Both the position numbers and the translations under genes were made by a program. Shown one piece after another: positions 41,127 through 52,746 of a DNA stretch of 64,000 nt. The stretch spans positions 449,001 to 513,000 of the forward strand of contig NC_081821.1 in NCBI RefSeq assembly GCF_030704535.1, given 5' to 3'. The stretch's first letter is position 1, and the number at the start of each line of letters is the position of its first letter. Below the pieces are notes generated by a model, which saw only the letters and a program-made list of their open reading frames with translations, ran no database searches and was not told the origin of the DNA. Source of the stretch: Vitis vinifera (Eukaryota; Streptophyta; Magnoliopsida; Vitales; Vitaceae).

Positions 41127-41650
41127 ATTTTTTTTTCTGCTCATCTTAACAGTATAAATAAACACGACTTCTAGTAAAGAAAGATCCAAGTGGTATAGCA
41201 TATTTAAAATGATACACCATATGAGTACCCTAATCGTGTTCGGATGGAGGAAGGCTAGGAGAATCTTTGTAAAGTGAAGAAACTGCTTGAAGAGGGAAGG
41301 AAGAGAAAAGCAGAGCCCAACATTGAATTGCTCATTGCTAAAAACAGTGGAATCGAAGGGCTCATTTTCGGTTGACATTGGGCCACCAACCATCAAGCAA
41401 ATAGCAACCCCATATGGAACACGAAAGCGCTCCCTAAACTCCCATTCAGTAAGAAGTTCAATGGACTTCTCTGCATCCGTGCGTCCGACACCTTCTCTTG
41501 ATCGGACACCTTTCTTGCCCTTATGAGTCGCGCTGGTAGAAACAACACCCCCTTGTGCTGATATACTAAAATGGTGGGCCGAGTAAGATCTGCATGACAC
41601 AACGACCAAACATTAGAAATCAGTGACCCGACCTTCTTGCTCATGAACAC
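41127..41650 (-). pseudogene. Antisense ORF fragment of the right Gypsy copy
   Basis: On the minus strand EKSIELLTEWEFRERFRVPY, then FKQFLHFTKILLAFLHPNTI and LSLLEVVFIYTVKMSRKKN. It aligns with 36380-36740 of the left copy. It stops at 41127 in a T-rich run where RNase H sequence begins, a deletion joint with short homology (CAAGCTGAAAT against CAAGTTGAAAT). Confidence 0.7.
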
Positions 41651-42421
41651 ACCTTAGTTGTGTAAAGACTAGCCTACATGGGCTTAAGGACCATAGCTAG
41701 GTGGAGCACTTGACCTAGCTTGTAGGGCGAACCCCATTCAAGGTACCTCCTATCCATGCCCTGCAAAGACCTAGAATCAAAAAGCCTAAACATTAGTCCT
41801 AAAAAGCCAACCCAAAGGGAAAGAGGCCCTAGTTCTAGCAAACATCATCGACGATGACTTTTTTTCACAAAAAGACACAGATTCTGCATCCTACTCTTAG
41901 CGATTCCCCCGTTGTAGCCTAGAAAGGCCACAAACAATCCCAAATAGCAATTAAGCGCAACATTGAAAGAAGAAAAACAAGGGATTAATGGCTTACCTAA
42001 AACCAAGGAAGCACCACTGCCAGAAACCAAGTTTCACCCCAAAGTAGAACTGTAATCGTCGAAGGGACCACTAGGAAGATGGACGACCACCGAAGTTGCA
42101 ATAGAACTGATTGCAAGTGCCGCCAGAGAAGGTAGACGGTGAGGGGCAACGAGAGGACAATGGTTGGATATGCAAAATGCAAAGGGGATAATGGAAGGAG
42201 GAAAGAAAACTCTGAGGGTAGGAAACGTCCAAATGAATCCCAAATGACAGGCCGTCTAAAAACGCACCTCGAAGCAACATGCCACCTGACAAAACACCTT
42301 GATGGAAGTATCCGTCTTGTAAACAACTGAAACGTGTCTCACCCACACTGGGGGACTCCAAGAGACATTTTCAGCCCATCAACCTCTGCCCAGACACAAC
42401 TATACGTGTTGAAGGGGGCAT

Positions 42422-42999
42422 TGTGTGGGTCTAATCCCATGTGTCCACCCACGAGTACTTTCACATGTCTGTCTACATGGCATCGTCCTAGGTCACTTCT
42501 TTCATTACTGCTCGGACAACCTTCAAGGCATCCAAAAACATCCTATCCGGACCATTTGTGCCACTGAGTAGACCATATATCCCTAATAGTCCCAAATCCT
42601 CTTTGATATGCGAGACAATGGCTATCTGACACTGGAATGACTAATGGGATTCTTTCCATCCTTATGTCCACATCAGTGGACTGGCATGTCTAGTCCCAAA
42701 CCGTCAACAGGATTAAAGGGACGACAAGCTGCATCATGACGTGTTGTCTGACGCAACCACCAGCTGCCTTTTAGTTGTAATGATTGCCCTATCACTATTG
42801 CGTAATCATCATTACGACATTGAGTCAAGGGTCGGGTCATCACTACTATGCCCTCCACCTTTGAACACTATAAAAACCTTATTCAAACATAGCACAGGGA
42901 GAGGCCAACATTGTGAGTTCTCTCACTTACTTTCTCTCTCTCTCTCTCTCAAGGGTTTCTATTCATTCCCAAAGTGTGACTTGAAAAAGCGAAAACCTA
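42422..42999 (+). repeat. LTR of the right Gypsy copy
   Basis: About 578 bp from TGTGTGGGTC to ACCTA, preceded by GAAGGGGGCAT. It has a TATAAAAACC box near 42868 and a CT microsatellite at 42930-42951. It is in inverted orientation to the left LTR. Confidence 0.65.
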
Positions 43000-43077
43000 G
43001 ATTCTGGCATTAGAACGAGAGCTTTCGCTGCCACGTCTAAAGGAGGAATCCATCCTCAATCGACCTGGTATCAACAA

Positions 43078-43954
43078 TGACTACTTTCTATTGCTTCAAC
43101 ATATCCTGTGATGTGGAGCGAGCTATTCTCCCACCTTCCCAATCCTTCTCAATTTGCTACAAAATCCAAATAGTTGTTGGGGATTGAATCTTTCATGAAC
43201 TCGTGAATTAACTAAGCAAGCTTATGGGAAAAAGTAAATAGAAAAATAGATAGAATTACAATTCTGGTAGGTTGGCACATGGTATGGGATTTGACACGTT
43301 GCTAGAATAGAAAGAGGAAAATGATTGAGGGGTGAATTGCAGAGGCACACATGGCTTTCGTATTCATGGTTGCCATTTCTCAATCTGTGGCTGTTGCCTC
43401 CACTTGCACGTGAATATCAAATGCACTGTACATAGCCCGTAAAAATATATGATACTATGTTGCTGTTTATATACCATGGCCCCTTCTCTGCTCTCTATCT
43501 CTCAATCTCTCCTCTATCCTGGAATCGCTCCACAACCGCGCTCTGGCAACCTTGATCGTCCACAGTTTCCTACTTGGGTGCTGCGATTTTTGGCTTTGCT
43601 GTTGGAAAGGGAACCGTGTCAAAAGTCTGCTATGAGAAGATGTGCGTGTTTGAACGTTCATAAAGATGAAAAGAGAAGAGTATGAATTGGGTTGATTTTG
43701 GTGTTGTTGATGGGTAAGTCTTATAATTAGATTTGAAATTGGACTCACTTTATTGACCTGTAAACTTGTATATGTATATATATTACGTGTGTATAGAGAG
43801 AGGGAAATGTGTATTTGGGTCAAAAATTCAATTTTTGTATTGATTTAGTCAGTTCAAATTTAGGGAAATTTATAAGCTGCAGGGTCTCTGTTTCCTTTGT
43901 TAATTACATTACTATTTCTTACCGTATCATAGCGAAGATTTTGGGGTGGGGAGG
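43078..43954 (+). promoter_or_regulatory. Upstream region of the mitochondrial carrier gene
   Basis: Host DNA with a TATA-like TTTATATACC at 43466-43475. A 5' UTR intron is possible (donor GTAAGTC near 43711, acceptor ATCATAG near 43932) but unproved. A short ORF at 43476-43685 would lie in or before the UTR and is not supported as a gene. Confidence 0.4.
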
Positions 43955-46900
43955 ATGTCAGGGGCGGGGCAAGCCGTGGAGCGGGTGGGGTTTGGGAAGA
44001 TGGAGAAGAGGCGTGCATCTTCAGACTCAGAGTCAGAAACAGGGTGCTGCAACCCAGTGAGAAAGGGAGGGCCTGTGGGTATGGACCATGTTCTTTTGGC
44101 ACTGCAAGAATCCAAGGAAGAGAGGGATGTTCGAATTCGAAGCCTTTTCAATTTTTTTGACTCGGCCAATCTCGGATATTTGGACTATGCCCAGATCGAG
44201 GGTGGCCTCTCTGCCCTTCAAATTCCTCCTGAGTACAAGTACGCCAAGGATCTTTTAAAGGTATGCGATTCCAATAGCGATGGGCGTGTTGATTATCAAG
44301 AGTTCCGCCGCTATATGGATGATAAAGAACTCGAGCTTTACCGCATCTTCCAAGCTATTGATGTCAAACACAATGGCTGCATTTTGCCTGAAGAGCTGTG
44401 GGATGCCCTTCTCAAGGCTGGTACTTTCTTTTCTATAATGCCCTTTCTTTCGTCATCCAGTTATACTCCATAAGAGTTATTCCTAGTTTTGTGGTCAAAA
44501 GATGTTTCTTTTTTCATTTGAACCACTTGTACATGCTCCAAAAACTTGCTACAACAAAGTGTAAAAGCCATACATCTTTACTGGGTTGATTTTTCCTTTT
44601 TTTTTTATAATTTAATTGAGATTCAACTTTTTCATATTTGGTATGATAATTAGCATCAAAGGTTTTCTGCCACTTGGCCAAACAGTCCACCTTTTGGAAT
44701 TTTATACTGTTGATGATCTAAACTATGTGGTAGTTGCTTAGACATATCTGGTCACCCTCATTTTGCCAATCTGAAATACCTAGGAGTGGGATTTCAGAAC
44801 CATTAGATTGGAAGAATGTCAATCTAACAAAGCCCTCAACCTGATTAGTTATAGTCCATTCCACCATATCTAAAACCATTTTCAAATTGCAGCAACGTTT
44901 CAGCTTTGAAAATAATAACCATGTTTATCCCTTTCCTATGGAATTTATCTCAAGACTACAATATGCTTGATTCTGTTAGGTTAAACTAGGCTGTGGTCTA
45001 TACTAATGTCTGTCATGTTGTCTTGGCATGCCTTCCTAGGAAAAGGTACTTCAAGCCTAATTCTTTTGGAAGGGATTTGATCCACATGAGTTCATTGTCT
45101 CCATGTGTTCCTGTCAAATGCATAATCTGCTCCATCAGCATTGGCTCATATTTTCCCTTTCATAAAATCATATGCTCATGTAGGATTCTTTTTTCTCTCA
45201 AGCAGATTTTGGATATCCTAAAACCATTTAAGCTGTCTCTGGGTCTTTCTCTCTGGGTTACTGCAGGAACAACTTGATTACGTCAGCTCCTATGTTAACT
45301 GCAGTAAGGATAAATATATCAACTATCTAGCAAGTGCTAATGTTCCCTTGGATGCTAGAGAGTTGCTCCACCATGGATTTTTCCGGGCACAGGCAATTAT
45401 ACTAGTCTCAAGTTCAAGAATATACTTCCATTGAGAAATAATTATTTCCCACTCCGACATTCCAGCTCCTTTACTGATTGCTTAGTTGATTTAAATCTTT
45501 AATCCAAAACTCATTACTTTCAGATCTACTCATATTCGTTTCCTATTGTTACCACCATGTCATCAATATCAATGTATTTAATAAGACTTCTAGTTTTACT
45601 TTTGGCTCCCTCTATATAGGTCATGTGTACTTTGGTGTATGGCTTCCTTCTTTATTTAGAATATTTTCTTGCTTGCTAATAAAAAAAAATACGACTTCTA
45701 GTTTTATCATCCCAGTTTGATGAAGAGTATATGATCAGTTATGCTGCATATGTCAGAACTTGATTAATCCCCACTGAACTTTTCAAACCTCTAGGAACTA
45801 CTCTGAAAGTAATTTCTTTGCCTGCTCAATTTCCTTCCCTTTCCGTATCTTGAATTTAGGTGGTGATATCATATAAATTAACTGGAGACATTGATTGATC
45901 TTAGCAACAGGACCAATCACCTCTTGGTATTCCACCTCATATGGCTATATGAGGCAATGTGAATCTTGCTTTGTTCATCCATGAACCATTTTATATATGG
46001 TTTACAGTAGAAGCTTATTCACACGCTACTGGTTCTTTTCCTTACAGAATATAAAAAAGAAGTCTAAAGTTTTACTTTTGTTTCCAAGGCTTGAATCACC
46101 TCGAGTTCATTCAACTCATGCTAGGATAAGGCTTCAATACATGCATGGAGCACTAAAAATAGATAGCAAAGATGAAAATAAGAACCACTTTGATAGGAAG
46201 AAATAGCGGGCACAAAATTAGATACACGGTATTTCTAGATACTTGTATCCCTTCATGAATAACAATTGGAAAGTTATGATTGATACTAGCTGGGCCAAAA
46301 GCACTAAGATCTATATGACTAGAAGGGCAGTTATTTGAGTCATTGTCTGAAGTAGGATAAGTTTGGGTAGTGATCTCATTTTAGGGTGATTTTGACTATT
46401 AGTCCATGAATGGCTCTGTTTCTAAAATAGGCATCACTATAGTAGTAGGATTAGAGCTGGTACTGGTAGTGTTAGAAGGGAGTGGAACCAAGGGAAAAGG
46501 TATCTAGAAGCATCTCTTGTACTCAAAATGTTCTTCCCATGAGAAAAAGTATCTATTGGATGGACAAACTTGCTCAAAGAATGTGACACCATGGTGGTGA
46601 AGTAATTTTTTTCTGAAAGGATGAACCACTTGTAATCCATCTAAGTAGGTGAGTAACCAACAAAAGTATATCTAAGTGTTGTGAAGTTCAGCCAAACTGG
46701 ATTCCATTGATGATACCAAGTTGGCTGCTTTGCCTTTTTTACCTCTAACAGAAAAAGAAGAGAAGAAATAGGACAGAGAAAGGGAGGGGGTGGGGTATGG
46801 TTTGTTGAAGGATAGAATGAACATCTGGCTTCTTAACATTACTAGCATTATTTCTATTGAACAAGAAATACCCAGACTAATGTCACTAATCTCAACTTTA

Positions 46901-49781
46901 ATATGTTATGAATGGAATGATCAAAACTTCTGATTTTTCTTCCTGTGCAACCTTGTTTAGGATGATATATCTGTATCATATTGTAATGTACGTAGGGACT
47001 GCACTGGTTTTAAAAGATCCATATGGCACATATTCAATGAAGAGGGAACTTCTAGTGCTTTAAAGAATTTGTGTCTCTCCCCGTTTGTCGGGTATCCTTG
47101 GAGGCGCAGGTCCGGCAACAGTCATACCAGACAATACATCTCATATATATTCTTAAAATATGGGAAAACCATTGGCATTGTTTGATCATCTGCAATAGGG
47201 ATAAGTAAAATAACTGCACCACTTAGGCCACATTAAGTTGAAGGTGCTTCAAAGATGTGGGAAAGCTAAAAGACAATATGGTTGAGATGTTGAGAATTGA
47301 TAAAATACAATCCAACAGAGGTTATGGTTGTAGGTAGTCTATGTATCATTTCCTTTGATCTTTTTAGGTCCTGACTTCGCCTCGATGGTTATGCCATGAT
47401 GCTTGAAAAACCTATATATGATGGATAGACTCCTGTTTATTTGTTACAGAATTGATCATAGATAAATTACTCTTTTATTTGGTTGTGTTCAATAGACCCA
47501 TAATTCTAACCTTCATGTTACTCATCTCAAGAGAAATGTCAGAGCCAAGGCATAGCTAAAGTGAAAAAGAGGAATTTGTGTAACCAAACTCAAGTAGTCG
47601 GGGCTTGAGGCTCTGTTAGGTTGATTTTTGAGATGAGAAATCCTTTCTGGTGGTTGTCTGACTGCATTACAAAACATTTTATCTGAGCTGATAATCAATG
47701 AAGGTCCTAATAGTGAGATTTTTTCCTGGCCCTTCACCTTCTTTGTCTTCATTTTCTTTATCTGTTATATTTTTTTTATTTTTTTTATTTGAGATTTATT
47801 AGTGGATTGGCAACATGCTAAAGCAGTCCAGATATAATATTCTGTTATCCTAGTGTGCTTTGTGTGTGCGTAGCCTACAGATGATATCTTTGGAACCATT
47901 TTCTTCTTTTAGCGCTCTTTGTTTTTTTTTTTTTTTTTTTGGATTTCCATAGAGCTTTAGATACTACACCTGACTTATGGTATATGAAGTCTGGACTTTT
48001 TTTTTTTTTATGTGCTTTCACTTGCCCTTTGAAATTATTTTCTTTTGCATGTATTTACATTATATGTAGAAAGTAAACAAGATTTATATATGTAATACAG
48101 CCCATCAGGGTGCCCAACTGGTTGGGGCAAATGCCCAGATGTGTGGGCAAGGCGCACAATCTTGGGTTCGATTCCTGCCGTGCCGATTGAATGCCCTGGA
48201 TTACCTAGTGCTGATTGTGGTGGGTGCAATCAACACCCCCCCCCGAGGTTTGGAATTCCCATGGAGAGTCCAAAGGGCTTAGCCATGGAAGGTTTTCTCA
48301 GTTATAAAAAAAAAAAACAAAAAAAATCTGTAATACGGGTTTTGAGACATGTTTATTTTTTTAGTATGTGTAGGAGGGATTTCCCAGTCAATGGTTTCCA
48401 TTTTACAAGTTTTTTTCATCCTATAAGCAACAGCGGTGTCTCTTTTTTCAGGGATTGAAATTGACGATGAGGAGCTTGCCCGTTTTGTGGAAAATGTTGA
48501 TAAGGATAACAATGGAATTATAACTTTTGAAGAATGGAGAGATTTTCTTCTGCTCTATCCCCATGAGGCAACCATAGAAAATATCTATCAGTACTGGGGA
48601 AGGGTATGCCTTGTAGATATTGGTGAACAGGCTGTTATTCCGGAAGGCATAAGCAAGCACGTACATGCAAGCAAATATTTGCTTGCTGGGGGAGTAGCAG
48701 GAGCTGCTTCTCGTACTGCAACTGCTCCTCTTGATCGCCTAAAGGTGGTTTTGCAAGTACAGACTACACATGCTCGCATTGTTCCAGCCATAAAGAACAT
48801 ATGGAAGGAAGGTGGTTTATTGGGGTTTTTCCGAGGTAATGGATTAAATGTTGTGAAAGTTGCACCAGAAAGTGCCATCAAGTTTTACACATATGAAATG
48901 TTTAAAAATGTCGTTAGAGATGCTAAAGGGGAAGCGAAGGATGATATAGGTGCTGCTGGCAGACTTTTTGCTGGTGGTATGGCAGGTGCTGTGGCACAAA
49001 CTGCTATTTATCCATTAGATCTTGTGAAGACTCGGTTACAGACGTATACTTGTGAAGGTGGAAAGGTTCCTTATTTGAAAACACTGGCAAGGAATATATG
49101 GTTTCAGGAGGGACCTCAAGGCTTTTATAGAGGTCTTGTACCATCTGTTCTTGGGATCATACCTTATGCTGGAATTGACCTTGCTGCATATGAGACCTTG
49201 AAAGATATGTCAAAGACATATCTGCTTCATGATAGTGGTATGATCTTCTTTATGTTTGGCCTTAGCTTTTCGTTTTCTTCTCTTCCGGTTTTGTTTTTGC
49301 TTAATTATACACAAATATTTCATGAAAATGGCTTTCTGAAAATTTGCTTTTGCTCTAGAACCTGGACCTCTTGTACAACTGGGTTCTGGGACAATTTCAG
49401 GGGCTCTTGGAGCAACATGTGTTTATCCATTGCAGGTTATTAGAACAAGGTAAAATCTGGTGTTTGCATGACCTTGGCTACTTGTTTTCCAGTCTATCTG
49501 GAGTGGTTTTCTTCTGGTTTACCTGAACTAGTTTTGCATCATCTTTACATGTGCTTCTGTTGAGGATGACCCTATTGTTGCTTTTCAGAATGCAAGCTCA
49601 ACGTACTAATACGGATGCTTCTTACAATGGAATGTCTGATGTATTTCGGAGAACCCTTCAACATGAAGGTTTTAGAGGTTTCTACAAGGGACTCTTTCCA
49701 AATCTTCTCAAAGTTGTGCCATCTGCAAGCATTACATATCTGGTTTATGAAACAATGAAAAAAAGTCTAGATCTTGATTAG
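43955..49781 (+). CDS. Mitochondrial EF-hand substrate carrier (ATP-Mg/Pi, APC/SCaMC type), 4 exons
   Basis: Exons 43955-44420, 48452-49237, 49359-49449, 49589-49781 with matching phases; 511 residues. The N-terminal half has EF-hand loops ([43 protein letters not shown]), so calcium should regulate it. The C-terminal half has three mitochondrial carrier repeats with [21 protein letters not shown] and YPLQVIRTR signatures. Family members exchange ATP-Mg or ADP for phosphate across the inner mitochondrial membrane, and this substrate is inferred by family. The EF-hand region is split between exon 1 and exon 2 by a 4-kb intron that carries a Copia remnant and a SINE. The ATG at 43955 is the first in frame. 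Confidence 0.92.
45040..46640 (-). mobile_element. Dead Ty1/Copia pol remnant in carrier intron 1
   Basis: Minus-strand motifs in the right order: VTFFEQV after integrase (about 46580), [13 protein letters not shown] of the RT (45894-45938; usual form DYQETFAPVAKIN), [10 protein letters not shown] (45530-45580; RT YVDD motif), and [16 protein letters not shown] of RNase H (45045-45095). Many stops and frame changes; no LTRs identified. It lies antisense to the host gene. Confidence 0.7.
48091..48336 (+). mobile_element. tRNA-derived SINE in carrier intron 1, with 8-bp target duplication
   Basis: The body (48099-48328, about 230 bp) has a pol III box A-like CAACTGGTTGGGG and box B GGTTCGATTCC, and ends in an A-rich tail. 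TGTAATAC flanks it at 48091-48098 and 48329-48336. It sits about 115 bp before the exon 2 acceptor, on the same strand as the gene. Confidence 0.85.
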
Positions 49782-52746
49782 GGAATGTAGTAAACGTGCC
49801 CAATGGCCACTAAGATGATTAAGCATTGGTATTACTGACGATGAAGATAACAAGGCATGAAGATATGAAGATACTAAAAATAAGATTACTAATCCAGTAG
49901 CTGATACACTGTTCAAATTACATGATAGGTGGTAATTACATGTGGGAGCACATGATTTTGTAGTGAAGAATGTTCTGGTTCCACATTTGGCTGAACTAAT
50001 TGTTGAGAAACAAGATTACACTGTGAACTTCTGACTGCCAGGTCCTAGATGGTCCTTTCCCTTTTCATTGTCATTTACACTTTACCTCCAATGTCCAAAT
50101 GAAACAAAAGATACTTGTTTGCCTCTTTACTTTAAAGCATGGTGAGGTTATATGAAAATCTTTAACTTATGTTCCTCATCTCCATTCTGGTAGAGGTACA
50201 GGAGGCAACACAAGTCTTTTATCTTTTGGATTTGTTATTAATGTGTGGATTTCATATCATTATTGAGGACAGCGAAATGACCTAACCTAAAAGGTCTGTA
50301 AAACTTTATATTATGTCCATGTACGTTAGATTTGTGTCAAAAAGATTGGTGTAGCTAACCCCAGGTATGGTTGGGATGAGGTTTTTGGGTTTTAACTTTT
50401 AACTTATCACATCCAAACACGAAGGAACCTCCTTTGAAGGACATGGAATGTATTTGATTAATGTTTTCATTGACCCTAGAACTTCATTTTTGATCTACGC
50501 ACCAGTGCTCTTGCATTTTCATTCAACATTCTTTTGACTACCTTCCTTTTAGGACATGGATTTTCTTTACCTAATGCCTGCAAATGTCCCAGGACATACA
50601 GTTCCTTTTAAGCTGTGAAATATTTTAGAAATACCTTTGGTTAATGCTCTCTGATTACTTATTTTTATTTTTATTTTTAAGATTTGTGTTTCCTAAATTG
50701 TACTGATGCACATTGCAGCTGATGTATTGGAATGCTTTAGCCTTAAGAGTGATGGAAGGATCATTGTGGTGGTTCCATAATAACTGGGATTAAAATTCTT
50801 TCTAGGTTGAGCTCTATAAGATGCTCGGTTCTCGGCACTATCTTGTGATTCTTCCCTTTCAATTGAAGGGTTTTTCATTGATCTTTTCTGCTTAGTCTCT
50901 GCTCGTGCTTGCTGATTTTCCACATGCATCCAGTCTTACTTTTATTACTCATGGATTCCCTCTTGATGGGATGGAAAGGATTAGACTATACTTCTTAGCA
51001 GAAAACCTTGTGCCTTATTCCTTTTATGGGACTGGTAAAATAGTAAGAGTTTGACCTTATTGGAGTCCCAGAAAATTTCAGGAACAAATAATCATCAGGA
51101 TATCAGAATGCAATCCTAATTGGCACCTCAACAAACAATAGTTTATTCATTTCTTCAAAACCGTTCAGCTGCCCCCATATATACAAACCTGTCTTGGAGA
51201 CCAATAATTGAGCGGTTGAGATTCATGCACGGATACAAATAAAAAGGGCTATGGAGGTTTCAGTCCTGCAGGTGCATCACTAGGACAGCAGTACGGTGGA
51301 TCTACTCTTCCACTAGAGTGAGGGAAGGGGTTCTAATCGACCATGATACAAACATGAAAACTGAGTAGGAAGAAAGACAACATACATGAAAAAGGAGTCA
51401 AAGAAAGCAAACACTGAAAATGGCTTGGCATAGACTAGTTAATATGGAGACAACCCAGTACATGAATTGCCTTTTTCTTCCCTTTGTCTGTTTTAGATTT
51501 TGTCTTTGAATCGACAGCCAGTTTAAGCCAAGGAAGGAACGCTAGAAGTAAGAAAACCGGAAGAAAGGCTTGGCCTCCCCTTAGCCTCGATGACTTGCCT
51601 GTTTCCCCTTCACACCCCTATCAGAAGAGGTAGAAGGCACCCGCATCCCCATGTGGAGAAATTGCCAGCATTATCACCATCTTCTTCTTCTTTTTCCTCC
51701 ACATCTCTCCGGATGTCACAATGCTTCAGAACTTCAAGTAGAAACCGGTGAGGAGGACAGTGACAGTGTTGTTTGTTTCCTCCTATTTTCTCAAGTATAT
51801 AAGGGCCTTCCAGCTTCCCCAACACATAGTTTTCAAAGAAAAAGAAAAACAGATCAACAGAGAGGATCACATTTGGAATGGTCCCCATATTCCATTATTC
51901 TCATATTGGGTCGTGTTTATCTCCACTAAGAATATTTTTATTCGTCTGCTTTACATAAATTACTCTGATCTCTACATCATTGCTATTTTTTTAAACTTGC
52001 GTTTTTTCCTTCTTTTGGAAGAGTGGAGGAGGGCCTAGTCATTCCCTGTGAAAAAAACAAAGCTAAAGAAAAAACGAATGAAAAAAAGTGATAACAGGTG
52101 GAGGGTGCCTTGTCTAAAGAAGTAAATGGAAGGATAAAGAATGGAAAGGCAGTTAAAAAGGCAGTTATACAACAAAATAGGGGCATTTTTAAGTGAGAAT
52201 ATTTAAGCAGATAAGCCTTTCTTTTTAAGGAGTAGAATCACTTTGCACCGTCCATTCTCAGTCTCTTACCCCTTTCAAATACTTGAGAGAATCCATGTAT
52301 TTAAAGGCGCTGATCCACTTGAGGTGCTAAATGCAGAATGATGGCTCTTTCTATCAATAATATATGTGTATCGATAAGTGATAAAGAACAAACACTCTGG
52401 ACATCCTTGGAATAACTTATCCCATATTTCCATTATAATAATTTTCTGCTCTTGGCAAATTCAGAGCCGAAGACCATCCGTCTTCCATCTAATGGTGGAT
52501 TACCTGTGGGCTTGAAGATTTTTTCTGATCTATGAAGCTGCAGGCCCAGAAAATACAGAAATGTGGGAAAGTTAATTATAGATTCATGGGAACATAGATC
52601 TAATTGGTATGGAGTAGAGTGGAGATGATGGCAAATATGCAATGCCAATTGCCAAGAAGGTTAGCGATTTTTGTGTGTTTGGGCATGCAAAAGCATATAT
52701 AGATGGAGGAGAAAGGAAGAAAGAGGAGATATTGGTATGACAGAAG
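49782..52746. other. Intergenic region, no gene recognised
   Basis: 3' UTR of the carrier, then AT-rich DNA. ORFs of 60-96 codons occur (for example minus 51610-51888 with an acidic Glu-rich run, and a GT-T-rich tail) but none shows a recognisable family or splice structure. Upstream of the PPR start at 52747 I see no clear TATA box. Confidence 0.4.

Larger units (their letters stand above)
40353..43077 (+). mobile_element. Tat-lineage Ty3/Gypsy element, right copy, degraded
   Basis: Read on the plus strand: RT end and two RNase H domains, a deletion joint near 41123, part of the antisense ORF (minus strand), polypurine tract, LTR 42422-42999, primer-site remnant 43005-43016 and about 60 bp more. 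It is the mirror image of the left copy, meeting it at about 40352. Integrase and most of the antisense ORF are missing. Confidence 0.7.

Noticed and set aside
34735..43077. A Mutator-like element with very long terminal inverted repeats
   Set aside because: The inverted arms contain LTR, polypurine tract, primer site and Gypsy pol in correct order, and no 9-bp target duplication is visible.
45267..45410. Exon-like ORF ([12 protein letters not shown]...) after an acceptor-like CTGCAG in carrier intron 1
   Set aside because: Not part of the carrier family sequence, which joins exon 1 directly to 48452; it lies inside the antisense Copia relic.
48102..48180. A functional tRNA gene
   Set aside because: Box A and B are present but no cloverleaf continues; the poly-A tail and target duplication mark it as a SINE.
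51610..51888. 92-codon minus-strand ORF
   Set aside because: Low-complexity Glu-rich, no family recognised, no supporting splice or promoter signals.
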